Shown: piece after piece, positions 46,949 through 56,135 of the stretch
How the letters are laid out: each line of letters begins with the position of its first letter
How positions within the stretch are numbered: position 1 is the first letter of the stretch
NCBI RefSeq assembly: GCF_037911135.1
Contig: NZ_JBBLYU010000001.1
Coordinates: forward strand, 1,736,001-1,800,000
Length of the DNA: 64,000 nt
Reading direction: 5' to 3'
Source of the DNA: Phaeobacter sp. A36a-5a
GTDB lineage: Bacteria > Pseudomonadota > Alphaproteobacteria > Rhodobacterales > Rhodobacteraceae
The notes under the pieces: generated by a model
What the model was told of the DNA's origin: nothing
Databases searched by the model: none
The model's input: only the letters and a program-made list of their open reading frames with translations
Translations under genes and position numbers: made by a program

Positions 46949-48199
46949 ATGACCTTCTGGATTGTCATCAGTCTTATCACGCTGGCCACGGCCATTCTGC
47001 TGTCCCTTGTGCTACTGCGGGGCCGTGACAGCGGCGCGCCTGCTGCGGCCTATGATCTTCAGGTCTATCGCCAGCAGCTGCGCGACGTGGACAAGGATCT
47101 GGCGCGTGGCGTGCTGCAGGAGGGTGACGCCGAACGGGTCCGCACAGAGATTTCGCGCCGCATCCTGACCGCCGATGCCCAGGCGCAGGCCGCCGCCACC
47201 GGCCGCTCGCAGCCGCGCCTGCTGACCGGCGCAACCGCTGTTGTGCTGACCGCTGGGATCTGCGCCGGCACCTATCTGCTCTATGCCAATCTCGGGGCAC
47301 CCGGATACAGCGATCTGGGCCTGCAGCTGCGGATTGATGCCGCCGCCGAACGCGCCGCCAGCCGCCCCTCGCAGGCCGAAGCCGAGGCCGATGCCCCGGC
47401 CCGCCCCGAACGCGTGGTGGAACCCGGATATGCGACCCTGGTCGATCAGCTGCGCGAAACCGCCGCCGCCCGCACCAACGACGCCCAGGGCCAGGCGCTG
47501 CTCGCCCAGCATGAGGCGAACCTCGGCAATTTCGCCGCCGCCGCACAGGCCAAGGCCAATTACATCCGCATCATGTCCGGCGACGTCGAGGCGCGCGATT
47601 TCGGCGAGCTGGCAGAGCTGCAGATCATGGCCGCAGGCGGCTATGTCTCCCCAGAGGCCGAGGACGCCCTGCGCACCGCACTGACGCTCAACCGCTTTGA
47701 TGGCGGCGCGCGCTACTACTGGGGGCTGATGATGGCGCAGATCGGCCGCCCGGACCTCGCCTATGAGGTCTGGAGCGAGACCCTGGCCATGGGCCCGGAG
47801 GGCGCCCCCTGGATCACCGCCATCTCCGCCCAGATCGAGGATATCGCCTATCGCGCCGGGGTCGACTATACGCCGATCGCCCCGGGCAGCAGACCGGCCC
47901 CCGGCGGACCCCCGGCGCTCTCGGGTCCCAGCCAGGACGATATCGCCGCGGCCGGGGAGATGAGCGCGCAGGAACGCCAGCAGATGATCCGCGGCATGGT
48001 CGAGGGGCTGTCGCAGCGGCTGGCCGACAGCGGCGGCACACCGCAGGAATGGGCGCGGCTGATCGGCGCCCTTGCCGTGCTGCAAGAGACCGAGCGCGCG
48101 CAGGCGATCTACGCGGAGGCACAAGAGGTCTTTGCCGAGATGCCAGAGGCGCTCGCCACCATCACCGAAGCCGCGAAAAATGCAGGACTGACCCAATGA
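46949..48199 (+). CDS. ccmI: Cytochrome c biogenesis protein CcmI
   Basis: CcmI chaperones apocytochrome c to the heme ligation complex CcmFH. The 416 residues have the family layout: N-terminal membrane helix (TFWIVISLITLATAILLSLVLL), a cytoplasmic loop with a leucine-zipper-like segment (VYRQQLRDVDKDLARGVLQ), a second helix (AVVLTAGICAGTYLLYA) and a periplasmic TPR domain. The ATG at 46949 is used. It overlaps ruvX by four bases. It is separate from ccmABCDG in this genome. Confidence 0.93.
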   Translation: MTFWIVISLITLATAILLSLVLLRGRDSGAPAAAYDLQVYRQQLRDVDKDLARGVLQEGDAERVRTEISRRILTADAQAQAAATGRSQPRLLTGATAVVLTAGICAGTYLLYANLGAPGYSDLGLQLRIDAAAERAASRPSQAEAEADAPARPERVVEPGYATLVDQLRETAAARTNDAQGQALLAQHEANLGNFAAAAQAKANYIRIMSGDVEARDFGELAELQIMAAGGYVSPEAEDALRTALTLNRFDGGARYYWGLMMAQIGRPDLAYEVWSETLAMGPEGAPWITAISAQIEDIAYRAGVDYTPIAPGSRPAPGGPPALSGPSQDDIAAAGEMSAQERQQMIRGMVEGLSQRLADSGGTPQEWARLIGALAVLQETERAQAIYAEAQEVFAEMPEALATITEAAKNAGLTQ

Positions 48200-48669
48200 T
48201 CCATGACGACTTCGAAGCCTTCGCCGCAGCCGTCCCCGCCTTCACCCCGATTGCGGGGCTGGATTTTGGCGACAAAACCGTTGGTGTCGCCATCTCCGAC
48301 CGTATGGGCACCGTGGCGACGCCGCTGGAAACCATCCGGCGCAAGAAATTCACCCTGGATGCCGACCGCCTGTTCGAGATCGTCAAGACCCGAGAGGTCG
48401 GCGCCCTGCTGCTGGGGCTGCCGCGCAATATGGACGGCTCCGAAGGGCCGCGCTGCCAGAAAACCCGCGCCTTTGCCCGCAATCTGGCCAAGCTGACCGA
48501 ACTGCCGATCGGCTTCTGGGACGAAAGGTTGAGCACGGTCGCCGCCGAAAGGGCGCTTCTGGAGGCGGATACGAGCCGAAAGCGTCGCGCAGAGGTGATC
48601 GACCATGTTGCCGCATCGTATATCCTGCAAGGGGCGCTGGATCGCATGCGCCATATCAAGGCGGGATAA
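48196..48669 (+). CDS. ruvX: Putative pre-16S rRNA nuclease / Holliday junction resolvase RuvX (YqgF)
   Basis: This is an RNase H-fold protein of 157 residues with the family motifs GLDFGDKTVGVAISD, LLLGLPRNMDGSEGPR, FWDERLSTVAAE and the final DHVAASYILQ. The acidic active-site residues are present. The family was linked first to Holliday junction resolution and later to 16S rRNA 5' maturation. It is translated in overlap with ccmI. Confidence 0.95.
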   Translation: MIHDDFEAFAAAVPAFTPIAGLDFGDKTVGVAISDRMGTVATPLETIRRKKFTLDADRLFEIVKTREVGALLLGLPRNMDGSEGPRCQKTRAFARNLAKLTELPIGFWDERLSTVAAERALLEADTSRKRRAEVIDHVAASYILQGALDRMRHIKAG

Positions 48670-48674
48670 AACGC

Positions 48675-48908
48675 ATGAGTGACGAGGTCTGGAAACGTGA
48701 CGAGGTGCAGTCCCCCTGCATCCAAATCTGTGTCGTCCACCCCGAGGCGCGGATCTGCACCGGCTGCTATCGCTCCATCGACGAAATCACCCGCTGGTCA
48801 AAGATGAGCAACGAAGAACGCGCCGAGCTGCTCGCAGCCCTGCCCGACCGCGCCAAGGAGCTGACCAAGCGCCGCGGCGGCCGCAGCGCCCGCCTAAACC
48901 GCAGCTAA
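48675..48908 (+). CDS. DUF1289 domain protein
   Basis: The 77-residue protein has the four-cysteine pattern SPCIQICVVHPEARICTGCYRSIDEITRW, which is broken here by no insertion, then a helical Arg-rich tail. DUF1289 proteins probably bind a metal through these cysteines; function is unknown. It starts five bases after ruvX and belongs to the same operon. Confidence 0.92.
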   Translation: MSDEVWKRDEVQSPCIQICVVHPEARICTGCYRSIDEITRWSKMSNEERAELLAALPDRAKELTKRRGGRSARLNRS

Positions 48909-49033
48909 CGCGGCGCGCGGCACATGTCTCGCGGCAACGGATAACGGGCTGACAGCGCTCGGCTTTTGCCCGCCAATGGTTGCGCACGCCCCGGTAACCT
49001 TCTGAAAATCATGCGGAACAACTGCTGACCCAT

Positions 49034-49051
49034 TGTTTCGCACGCGAAACA
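49034..49051. promoter_or_regulatory. Perfect-arm palindrome of unknown use
   Basis: TGTTTCGCACGCGAAACA has eight-base arms that are exact complements around AC. It lies between two convergent genes, where no promoter is expected, so it is an orphan operator-like site. Confidence 0.4.
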
Positions 49052-49079
49052 TTCAGGCAGGGATGCTGACCTTTCCCGG

Positions 49080-49871
49080 CTAGCCCTCCGCCAGCCACCT
49101 CTGGGTCCAATCCGCCAGCTCGGGGCGGAAATAGGCGATCATGCGCCCCTCTTCGGGGGCGCTGGCCCCCTCGGCCCATGGCGCGACACCATGCAGGCAC
49201 AGCCGGTGCATCAGATAGGCCTCACCGGGGCGGGCTGAAACCGTGATCCTTGGGCAGGTGTCAAACACCTCCCGGCGGGCAGCGGTATAGGCGTCGGTCA
49301 CATCCACCTCGCCCCATTGCTGCGCAGGGACGCCCTGAAACAGCGCTGCAAAGGCGCGGCGCATGATCACATGGCTGCCCTCCCAGATCACCAGCGGCGA
49401 AGCATCGGGACTGCTGACATTCAGCGGCAGCCCCAGCACCCAGGCATGGGGTTCCTCGACCCGGCGGCGGCGGGTCTCCCCGAACATCTTCACCCCGTCC
49501 ACATGCGCCGCGTCGCGGTTGATCCGGTAGCGCAGCGCCGCCTCCCCCTCACCGGGGCGCGGCCGTGGATAGCCCGGAAAGACAGAGGAGACCTGCGCGC
49601 GATGCAGATCCGGCAGGCCGCCAAGATGGGCGCTGATGAAGTCGATGGCGGGGCCGGCCAGCGGCGGCCCCTCCGGCAGCTGGCCGCGCCCGTCATTGGG
49701 CAGCGCATCAACACCGATGAACCAGGTGCCCTCACATTGCAGCCAGTCGGCATTGGTCGGATCGTTAAGGGCCCGGATCCCGGCCTGATGGGCGTGGCGC
49801 GCCCAGGCCAATGTGGCAGCATGGGCCGGAAAATCACACCACCCCTTTGTCAAGAACCGCTGCCAATCCAT
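49080..49871 (-). CDS. Putative Fe(II)/2-oxoglutarate oxygenase (PhyH-like)
   Basis: The 263-residue cytoplasmic protein has the metal-binding layout of phytanoyl-CoA-type oxygenases: H123-x-D125 (AAHVDGVK), a distal H227 (LCLHGVAPW) and a later R243 that could bind 2-oxoglutarate. Between them lies a family-like core (WVLGLPLNVSSPDASPLVIWEGSH). I did not recognise the exact family, and the substrate is unknown. It is followed on the same strand, upstream, by nothing close; the TSUP transporter ends 26 bases before its far end, with both on the minus strand. Confidence 0.6.
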   Translation of the reverse strand: MDWQRFLTKGWCDFPAHAATLAWARHAHQAGIRALNDPTNADWLQCEGTWFIGVDALPNDGRGQLPEGPPLAGPAIDFISAHLGGLPDLHRAQVSSVFPGYPRPRPGEGEAALRYRINRDAAHVDGVKMFGETRRRRVEEPHAWVLGLPLNVSSPDASPLVIWEGSHVIMRRAFAALFQGVPAQQWGEVDVTDAYTAARREVFDTCPRITVSARPGEAYLMHRLCLHGVAPWAEGASAPEEGRMIAYFRPELADWTQRWLAEG

Positions 49872-49896
49872 TGCAAAACCTTACCAATACCTGAAA

Positions 49897-50763
49897 TCAG
49901 AAACCCAGAGACTTGCGCAGCATATTGAGCGCAACAAGGATCAGAAAGACTGCAAACACCCGTTTCAGCGGTTTCGGATCCATCGCATGGGCCAGCTTCA
50001 CCCCCCAGGGGGCGGTGATCAGCGTCATCGCGATCACCACCACAAAGGCAACCATATTGACCGCCCCCAGCGTCAGCGGCGGGCGCGTCGACGGATCAAT
50101 CGGCAGGAACAGAAAGCCAATCACCGACGGCACCGCGATGATCACACCAAAGCCCGCCGCCGTGGCCACAGCCCGGTGAATAGGCGTTGCATGCAGGCTC
50201 ATCAATGGCACGCCAAAACTGCCGCCGCCGATGCCCATCAGCACCGACAGGAACCCGACCATGGGGGACAGGATGATGCGGCGCGCGCCCTTGGGCATCT
50301 CGTTGCCCAGCCGCCAATCTGAGCGGCCAAAGGCCATGTAACAGCCAATCACCAGCGCCAGCACGCCAAACAGCGCCTGCAATGTGGTTGACCGCAAAGA
50401 GGCCGCAACCGTGACTCCGACGATGGCGCCGATGGCAATTCCCGGCCCCCAGCCGCGCAGGATGTCCCAATCCACGGCACCCTTCTTGTTGTGGCTCATC
50501 ACCGAGCGCAGAGAGGTCACGATGATCGTCGCCAGAGACGTTGCCAGACACATCTGCATCAGCTGGTCGCCCCCATAGCCCAGCGTCTGAAACACGTAGA
50601 AAAACGCAGGTACCAGAACGATGCCGCCACCAACCCCCAGCAGGCCCGCCAGAACCCCGGCCACCGCGCCTGTCACGATCAAGAGACCGGCCATCTGCGC
50701 CAGCACGGCAGGCTCCGGCCACAGGGTGGCAGTGGTCACAAGACTGGTTGTCAGGGCTGACAT
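49897..50763 (-). CDS. TSUP family membrane transporter (TauE/SafE)
   Basis: The 288-residue polytopic protein has the TauE/SafE glycine-rich motif GLLGVGGGIVLVPAF in its first half and the matching GIGGGSFGVPLM in the second, the usual internal repeat. Family members export sulfite, sulfoacetate or related anions; the substrate is not known. The ATG at 50763 gives the standard length. The transporter gene precedes the oxygenase-like gene by 25 bases on the same strand and may be cotranscribed. Confidence 0.88.
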   Translation of the reverse strand: MSALTTSLVTTATLWPEPAVLAQMAGLLIVTGAVAGVLAGLLGVGGGIVLVPAFFYVFQTLGYGGDQLMQMCLATSLATIIVTSLRSVMSHNKKGAVDWDILRGWGPGIAIGAIVGVTVAASLRSTTLQALFGVLALVIGCYMAFGRSDWRLGNEMPKGARRIILSPMVGFLSVLMGIGGGSFGVPLMSLHATPIHRAVATAAGFGVIIAVPSVIGFLFLPIDPSTRPPLTLGAVNMVAFVVVIAMTLITAPWGVKLAHAMDPKPLKRVFAVFLILVALNMLRKSLGF

Positions 50764-50976
50764 CGGCGGCTCTCCTCTTACCCGGATCAGCGGCCGCAGA
50801 CCGCCCCCATCCGCAGCGGATATGGGCGGCTGTCTTGCGCTGACATTCCCATCCCCTAGCATGGGCGGGCAAAAATTGTCTCAGGAATTCGTGCGGCTTA
50901 GCAGCCAATGGCGGTGACCCGTGGTCGCAGGGCTGCGCCGGTGGATCCGCGCCCTGCCCCTCCGCGCGCCGGTGGA

Positions 50977-51999
50977 TCAGGCCGCGAGGCCTGTCACCTG
51001 CTCCAGGGCGGTCTGCACCAACCTTGTATCTGCGCCCGGTCGGCTGGCGCCTTCGGACAGCACCCGCCGCCAATTGCGCGCTCCCGGACGGCCTGCAAAC
51101 AGCCCCAGCATATGCCGGGTGATCTGATGCAATCGCGCACCTTGCGCCATCTGATCGTCGATATACCCCAGCATCTGCCCGACAACCGCGACCGGATCGG
51201 TTCCGCTGCCGCTGCCAAAAATGAGCGGATCCGCCTGTGACAGGATATCGCTGGGCTGATGATAGGCGGCGCGACCGATCATTACGCCGTCAAGGCCCCG
51301 TTCCAGATGCAGGAGCGCATCCTCCAGACGTGCGACCCCTCCGTTGAGCGAGATATGCAGCTGCGGGAATTCCGCCTTCATCTGATGCACGATCTCGTAG
51401 TCGAGGGGCGGGATATCGCGGTTTTCCTTGGGGCTCAGTCCCTTTAGCCAGGCTTTGCGCGCGTGGATCGTCACCCGCTCGCAGCCCGCCGCCGCGATCT
51501 GTTCAAGAAAGGCAGGCAGCACCTCCTGCGGGTCCTGGTCATCAACGCCAATGCGGCATTTCACCGTCACCTCGACATCGACCTTTGCCCGCATCGCAGC
51601 AACACAATCGGCCACCAGATCCGGCGTTTTCATCAGCACGGCGCCAAAGGCCCCCGACTGCACCCGGTCGCTCGGGCAGCCACAGTTGAGATTGATCTCA
51701 TCATAGCCCGCCTCGGCGCCGAACACGGCAGCCTGCGCCAGCTCCTCCGGGTCAGAGCCGCCCAGTTGCAGCGCCACCGGATGCTCTTCGGCACTGAAGT
51801 CCAACAGATGCAACGCCCCGCCCCGCACCAAGGCAGGTGCCGTTACCATCTCGGTATAAAGCAGCGCCTCACGGCTCAGCAGCCGGTGCAGATACCGGCA
51901 ATGGCGGTCGGTCCAGTCCATCATGGGCGCCACAGAAAGACGCGCCGCGTTCCGAACTTCGGAAAACCTTATTTCTTCTTGGTTTTTCGAGTTTTCCAT
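50977..51999 (-). CDS. dusA: tRNA-dihydrouridine(20/20a) synthase DusA
   Basis: This FMN enzyme reduces U20/U20a in tRNA. The 340 residues contain SVAPMMDWTDRHCRYLHRLL (DusA-type opening), NLNCGCPSDRVQSGAFGAVLM with the catalytic Cys, and the FMN region ISLNGGVARLEDALLHLERGLDGVMIGRAAY. The ATG at 51999 is used. An upstream frame extension is not family-like. Confidence 0.95.
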   Translation of the reverse strand: MENSKNQEEIRFSEVRNAARLSVAPMMDWTDRHCRYLHRLLSREALLYTEMVTAPALVRGGALHLLDFSAEEHPVALQLGGSDPEELAQAAVFGAEAGYDEINLNCGCPSDRVQSGAFGAVLMKTPDLVADCVAAMRAKVDVEVTVKCRIGVDDQDPQEVLPAFLEQIAAAGCERVTIHARKAWLKGLSPKENRDIPPLDYEIVHQMKAEFPQLHISLNGGVARLEDALLHLERGLDGVMIGRAAYHQPSDILSQADPLIFGSGSGTDPVAVVGQMLGYIDDQMAQGARLHQITRHMLGLFAGRPGARNWRRVLSEGASRPGADTRLVQTALEQVTGLAA

Positions 52000-52380
52000 T
52001 GTCACCGTTTCCCTCGATCTGGCCCGATTCAGCCCCGTTATCGGGTGCGGCGCTACAGACTGTAGCACCGACGGCGCCGTGTAGCACTGTTTCCACCCCA
52101 AGTTCCAGCACCCGCCTGCAAGCGCTGCTAAGCCAATGCCCCCATCTGTTCTGCCCCTGACGACGATAGCGGACTGATCAGCTGGGGCCGATCAAATGGA
52201 TTGGGCGCGTTCTGGAAACAGTCCGGGTTTTCTAGAAAAATTTAGCTAAACATTGACCATCATTATTAACCATTTCCGGGCAATTTGGCCCAATTTTCTC
52301 CGTAAATCTATTGATGCCCCGCTTTCGTGCTAGACGATTTGAAATCCGTTAATTCACGATTTCCGTTGTACGAAGGAAAG
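52000..52380. other. AT-rich intergenic region upstream of the RTX gene
   Basis: About 380 bases. The last 170 are much richer in A and T than the neighbourhood and should carry the RTX promoter. A loose CtrA-like arrangement (TTAG, seven bases, TTGAC) is seen near 52240 but matches the consensus poorly. No coding sequence was found. Confidence 0.45.
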
Positions 52381-55300
52381 ATGATGCCCGTAAATCCGGT
52401 GAGCCCCGTCAGAGGTACAGTCAACGCAGACACGATCATGGGCACGGCGGACGCGGATACGCTCGTTGGGCTGGGGGGCGACGACAGCCTGATCGGAGAT
52501 GCGGGCAATGATTCACTTGTCGGCGGCAGCGGGAATGACACGCTGCGGGGGGGGCACGGCGACGATACCCTCATAGGCGGTGACGGCGATGACGAAATCG
52601 AGGGGCTATACGGCAATGATGTGATCGACACAGGCGCGGGCAATGACCATGTTTTTGGCCGCGACGGTGATGATCTTATCTTTGGGCGCAGTGGTGACGA
52701 CCATCTGATTGGCAGCATTGGCACCGACACTGTCTATGGCGGCGACGGCAATGACGTGCTGGCCGGCAGCCAAGGCAATGATGAGATCCATGGCGGGAAC
52801 GGAAACGACATCGCGTTCATCGGTACGTTCGAAGACTCCGACCGGATTTTCATGGATGCGGGCGATGATATTGTCGATGGCGCCCTGGCCGGTTCGTCGT
52901 TTTATGCAGAAGGCGGCTCGGGCAGCGACACGATGACCGCAGGTGTTGGCAACGACACGCTGCTGGGCGGCAGCGGAGATGACCTGCTGAGCGGCGGCAG
53001 CGGCAATGACCTGCTTTCCGGTGGCGGCGACAGCGATACAATTTCCGGCGGCGATGGCGACGATATCTTTCTGATCCAAGACGTGCCGGGCCGCCTGTTG
53101 ATCACCGATTTCGGCGCAAATGGCGCTGCGGATATGATCGATCTGTCGGAGCTGACCGGCTATGGTTCAGCGGAGGCGGTGTCGTCCGGCATGACCTTCG
53201 GCCCCTATCAGACCACGTTGAACCTCAATGTCACCGGTGGGGAGCTGGTGATCACGATCCAGCATCAAACACCCCTGACGGCGGCGGATCTTGGGCTGTC
53301 GGGCGCCTTGACCGGTACCGACACCGGCGAAGGTCCGACCGAATTCGGCGGCGGTGATACCGGCAGCGGTGGCACAGGCCCCGACACACCTCCGCCTGAT
53401 GTCGACACAGGCACCGGCACAGGCACAGGCGGAACTGGCGGAACTGGCGGAACTGGCGTCACCTATACGCTGGCCGGGCAGGACGCTGCTATATTCGTGG
53501 TTGATCCTGACACTGGCGATGTCTCCTATCAGGATTGGTTCACGCCAAATTACGAAGAGGTCTGGGACCTGGACCGGGACCATATCTATGAAATCTCTGT
53601 CATCGGGACCGATGCGAATGGTGCCGAAGTCAGCCAGCAGAATCTGGAACTGGTTGTCAGCGAAACCGGTGCCACCTGGCAGGACGCCACTGGCGACATC
53701 CCCAATCCTGGCAACGGCGGCTCGGATCAGCAAGACCCCGGTGCAGGCGTCTGGGAGGGGGAAAACGCTGCCGGTGTAACCTACACGCTGACGGGGCAGG
53801 ACGCCGCGATATTCCTGGTTGATCCTGACAGCGGCGATGTCTCCTATCAGAGCTGGTTCACGCCCAACTACGAAGAGGTCTGGGATCTGGACCGGGACCA
53901 TATCTATGAAATCTCCGTCATCGGGACCGATGCGAATGGTGCCGAAGTCAGCCAGCAGGACCTGGAACTGGTTGTCAGCGAAACCGGTGCCACCTGGCAG
54001 GAAGTCGGAGGAGACACCTCCGATCCTGACGACGGTGTTACCGACCCGGGTGATCCTGTGCTGGAGACGGATTACCTCAATGGCGATGCCGATGATGAGC
54101 TGTTGACCACCTTTGATGCGTTGGCCGACCGGTATCTTGACGCACGGGGTCATGCCACAGCGCCGATTTTCAATGGCTCGGTTGACTGGCATTCCAGCGT
54201 GCATGCTCATCTGGCCAATGTTGCGGCCTACGAGGCCACTGGCGATCAAGCCGGGTTGCAGGCCTTTGCCGATGACCGTTTTTCCGCCGAGGACGTGCAG
54301 GGCGAAATCGACCTCACCCATAACGACCCTTATGGCTGGGCGTGGCTGCTGAAACTGGACACCAAGCTTCAGGACAATGGCATCGACAACCTGGCACCTG
54401 CCGGTGATCATTTTGCCGCCGAACTGGAGGCCCGTCTGTCCCAGCGCATTGAAGCCGGAACTTCCGATGCGGGTACGGGCTCCTACGGTGATGCAAACTG
54501 GCAGATCGCAAATCTGATCCAATACGCCCAGCATCAGAACGATGCACCGGCTGAAGCGCGTTACATGCAGATGTTTGAGCAAATTCAGTCGGATACGAAT
54601 GTATCCGGGGAGACGGAAATTGATGAGGGCGATTTCTTTTCGTCGCTTTCGCTCTCGGCCTATGCCCATGTGATTGCGGGAGAAACAGATACGGCGCTGT
54701 TTGACGACATCCATACCCAGATGTTGCAGAGCGTCACCGATGGTTCGCTTGCAGAGCTGCTGGATACCGAAGGTGCACGTCTGGATGCGGGGGTCGGGTT
54801 TTCGCATTCGGCTGGTATCGCGATCTCTTCGGCCTATGGCTATTGGGCGATGTTTGCCGAAACAGAGAACCCGGCCTTTTATCATGCCTATTCGAATGTT
54901 GTGGAATGGACCGAAACTTATGCTGCGGAAATGGGCGCCAACATCGGGCCTGGCCATTGGCTGCCGAACTTCGCGTCTTTTGCAGCCGACCTGCCGACGC
55001 AGCTGCCGGTGGCTGACCCGGATGGCAGCCTGACCACGCAGATTGATGACTGGGTGCCCGGCGCCGGCGGCGATGGTGCAGATATCCTGATCGGCGGCAA
55101 TGACAATGATCTGCTTTCCGGAGGGGCGGGCGATGATCTGCTGGACGGCCAGGGCGGCAAGGATACCCTGGACGGCGGCACTGGCGATGACACCCTGCGT
55201 GCCGGTTTTGACGATGGCACCGGCGATGTCTTTATCGGTGGCGCGGGCAGAGATACCTATGACATCGCAAATTCCGATGTCAGCGTTTATGGGTTCAATA

Positions 55301-56052
55301 TCGATCTCCGAGATGGCACGGATCAATACGGCAATACCTACTCGGGTATCGAGAACATTCTGGGCAGCGATACGAATGATCGGTTGCTTGGCAACGGCTC
55401 GCGCAACTATCTGCATGGCGGCAATGGCAATGACACGCTTTCCGGGCGGTATGGCGCTGATGTGCTCGACGGCGGCAACGGCAAGGACATCCTGCGTGGC
55501 GGCCACGGCAACGACACGTTGCGCGCGGGTTTTGACGACGGAACCGGCGACGTGTTTGATGGTGGCGCGGGGAGCGATACCTATGACATCGCGAATTCAG
55601 ATGTTCGCGGCTATGGCTTCAACATTGATCTCAACACGGGAACGGATCAGTACCACAACAGCTACACCCGCATTGAAAACATTCTGGGCGGCACCGCCGA
55701 TGACACATTGCGTGGCGACGATGCGGACAACTACCTGAATGGCGGCGACGGCGATGATATCCTCAATGGCCGCGCGGGTGACGATGTTCTGACCGGCGGC
55801 GCAGGGAACGACGTCTTTGCCGTGACGGCGGATACCGGGTCAGTGCAGATCACCGACTTTGGGCAAAACGGCGACGCTGATCAGATTGATGTCTCTGCTC
55901 TGACTTCTTTCTTCGCCGATCCCCAAGCCCTGATGGCAGCCTTGAGCCATTCCGACGGGCAGACCAGCTTCAATATTGAGCTTGATGAGGGAACCAGACT
56001 GGTGACGATCCAATCCGATCAGGAGCTTGAGGAAGAAGACTTCATCTTCTGA
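52381..56052 (+). CDS. Secreted RTX calcium-binding protein with DUF2891-like domain
   Basis: This is a protein of about 1223 residues without a Sec signal, as expected for type I secretion. Residues about 16-230 hold RTX nonapeptides (GGxGxDxL type). A Gly/Thr linker follows, then two nearly identical cadherin-like repeats (about 359-437 and 464-542). Residues about 560-880 resemble DUF2891, with D602-W-H604-S-S-V-H608-A-H610 and YGWAWLLKL at 651. Residues about 897-1147 are a second RTX block, and the acidic C-terminus is a likely secretion signal. Start: twin ATG at 52381/52384 after GAAGGAAAG. No type I exporter is in the window. The DUF2891-like part may be an (alpha/alpha) barrel enzyme; activity unknown. 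Confidence 0.85.
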   Translation: MMPVNPVSPVRGTVNADTIMGTADADTLVGLGGDDSLIGDAGNDSLVGGSGNDTLRGGHGDDTLIGGDGDDEIEGLYGNDVIDTGAGNDHVFGRDGDDLIFGRSGDDHLIGSIGTDTVYGGDGNDVLAGSQGNDEIHGGNGNDIAFIGTFEDSDRIFMDAGDDIVDGALAGSSFYAEGGSGSDTMTAGVGNDTLLGGSGDDLLSGGSGNDLLSGGGDSDTISGGDGDDIFLIQDVPGRLLITDFGANGAADMIDLSELTGYGSAEAVSSGMTFGPYQTTLNLNVTGGELVITIQHQTPLTAADLGLSGALTGTDTGEGPTEFGGGDTGSGGTGPDTPPPDVDTGTGTGTGGTGGTGGTGVTYTLAGQDAAIFVVDPDTGDVSYQDWFTPNYEEVWDLDRDHIYEISVIGTDANGAEVSQQNLELVVSETGATWQDATGDIPNPGNGGSDQQDPGAGVWEGENAAGVTYTLTGQDAAIFLVDPDSGDVSYQSWFTPNYEEVWDLDRDHIYEISVIGTDANGAEVSQQDLELVVSETGATWQEVGGDTSDPDDGVTDPGDPVLETDYLNGDADDELLTTFDALADRYLDARGHATAPIFNGSVDWHSSVHAHLANVAAYEATGDQAGLQAFADDRFSAEDVQGEIDLTHNDPYGWAWLLKLDTKLQDNGIDNLAPAGDHFAAELEARLSQRIEAGTSDAGTGSYGDANWQIANLIQYAQHQNDAPAEARYMQMFEQIQSDTNVSGETEIDEGDFFSSLSLSAYAHVIAGETDTALFDDIHTQMLQSVTDGSLAELLDTEGARLDAGVGFSHSAGIAISSAYGYWAMFAETENPAFYHAYSNVVEWTETYAAEMGANIGPGHWLPNFASFAADLPTQLPVADPDGSLTTQIDDWVPGAGGDGADILIGGNDNDLLSGGAGDDLLDGQGGKDTLDGGTGDDTLRAGFDDGTGDVFIGGAGRDTYDIANSDVSVYGFNIDLRDGTDQYGNTYSGIENILGSDTNDRLLGNGSRNYLHGGNGNDTLSGRYGADVLDGGNGKDILRGGHGNDTLRAGFDDGTGDVFDGGAGSDTYDIANSDVRGYGFNIDLNTGTDQYHNSYTRIENILGGTADDTLRGDDADNYLNGGDGDDILNGRAGDDVLTGGAGNDVFAVTADTGSVQITDFGQNGDADQIDVSALTSFFADPQALMAALSHSDGQTSFNIELDEGTRLVTIQSDQELEEEDFIF
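53455..54005 (+). repeat. Intragenic direct repeat encoding two cadherin-like modules
   Basis: Copies at about 53455-53690 and 53770-54005 are nearly identical in nucleotides over some 235 bases. This points to recent duplication or gene conversion within the RTX gene. Confidence 0.85.
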
Positions 56053-56135
56053 TCGGGAGAATGGCAGGCAGGGTTCGAAAGCTGCTGCGGTCGCGTTAGG
56101 CGCCGCACCCTGCCTGCGTCCAGGCCGCTGATCGG

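Noticed and set aside
52235-52260. CtrA-type site upstream of the RTX gene
   Set aside because: TTAG, seven bases, TTGAC deviates at two positions from TTAA-N7-TTAAC, which is too loose in AT-rich DNA.
53167-55506. Long minus-strand open frame opposite the RTX gene
   Set aside because: It mirrors the repetitive RTX codons; the plus strand gives clear RTX, cadherin-like and DUF2891-like sequence.
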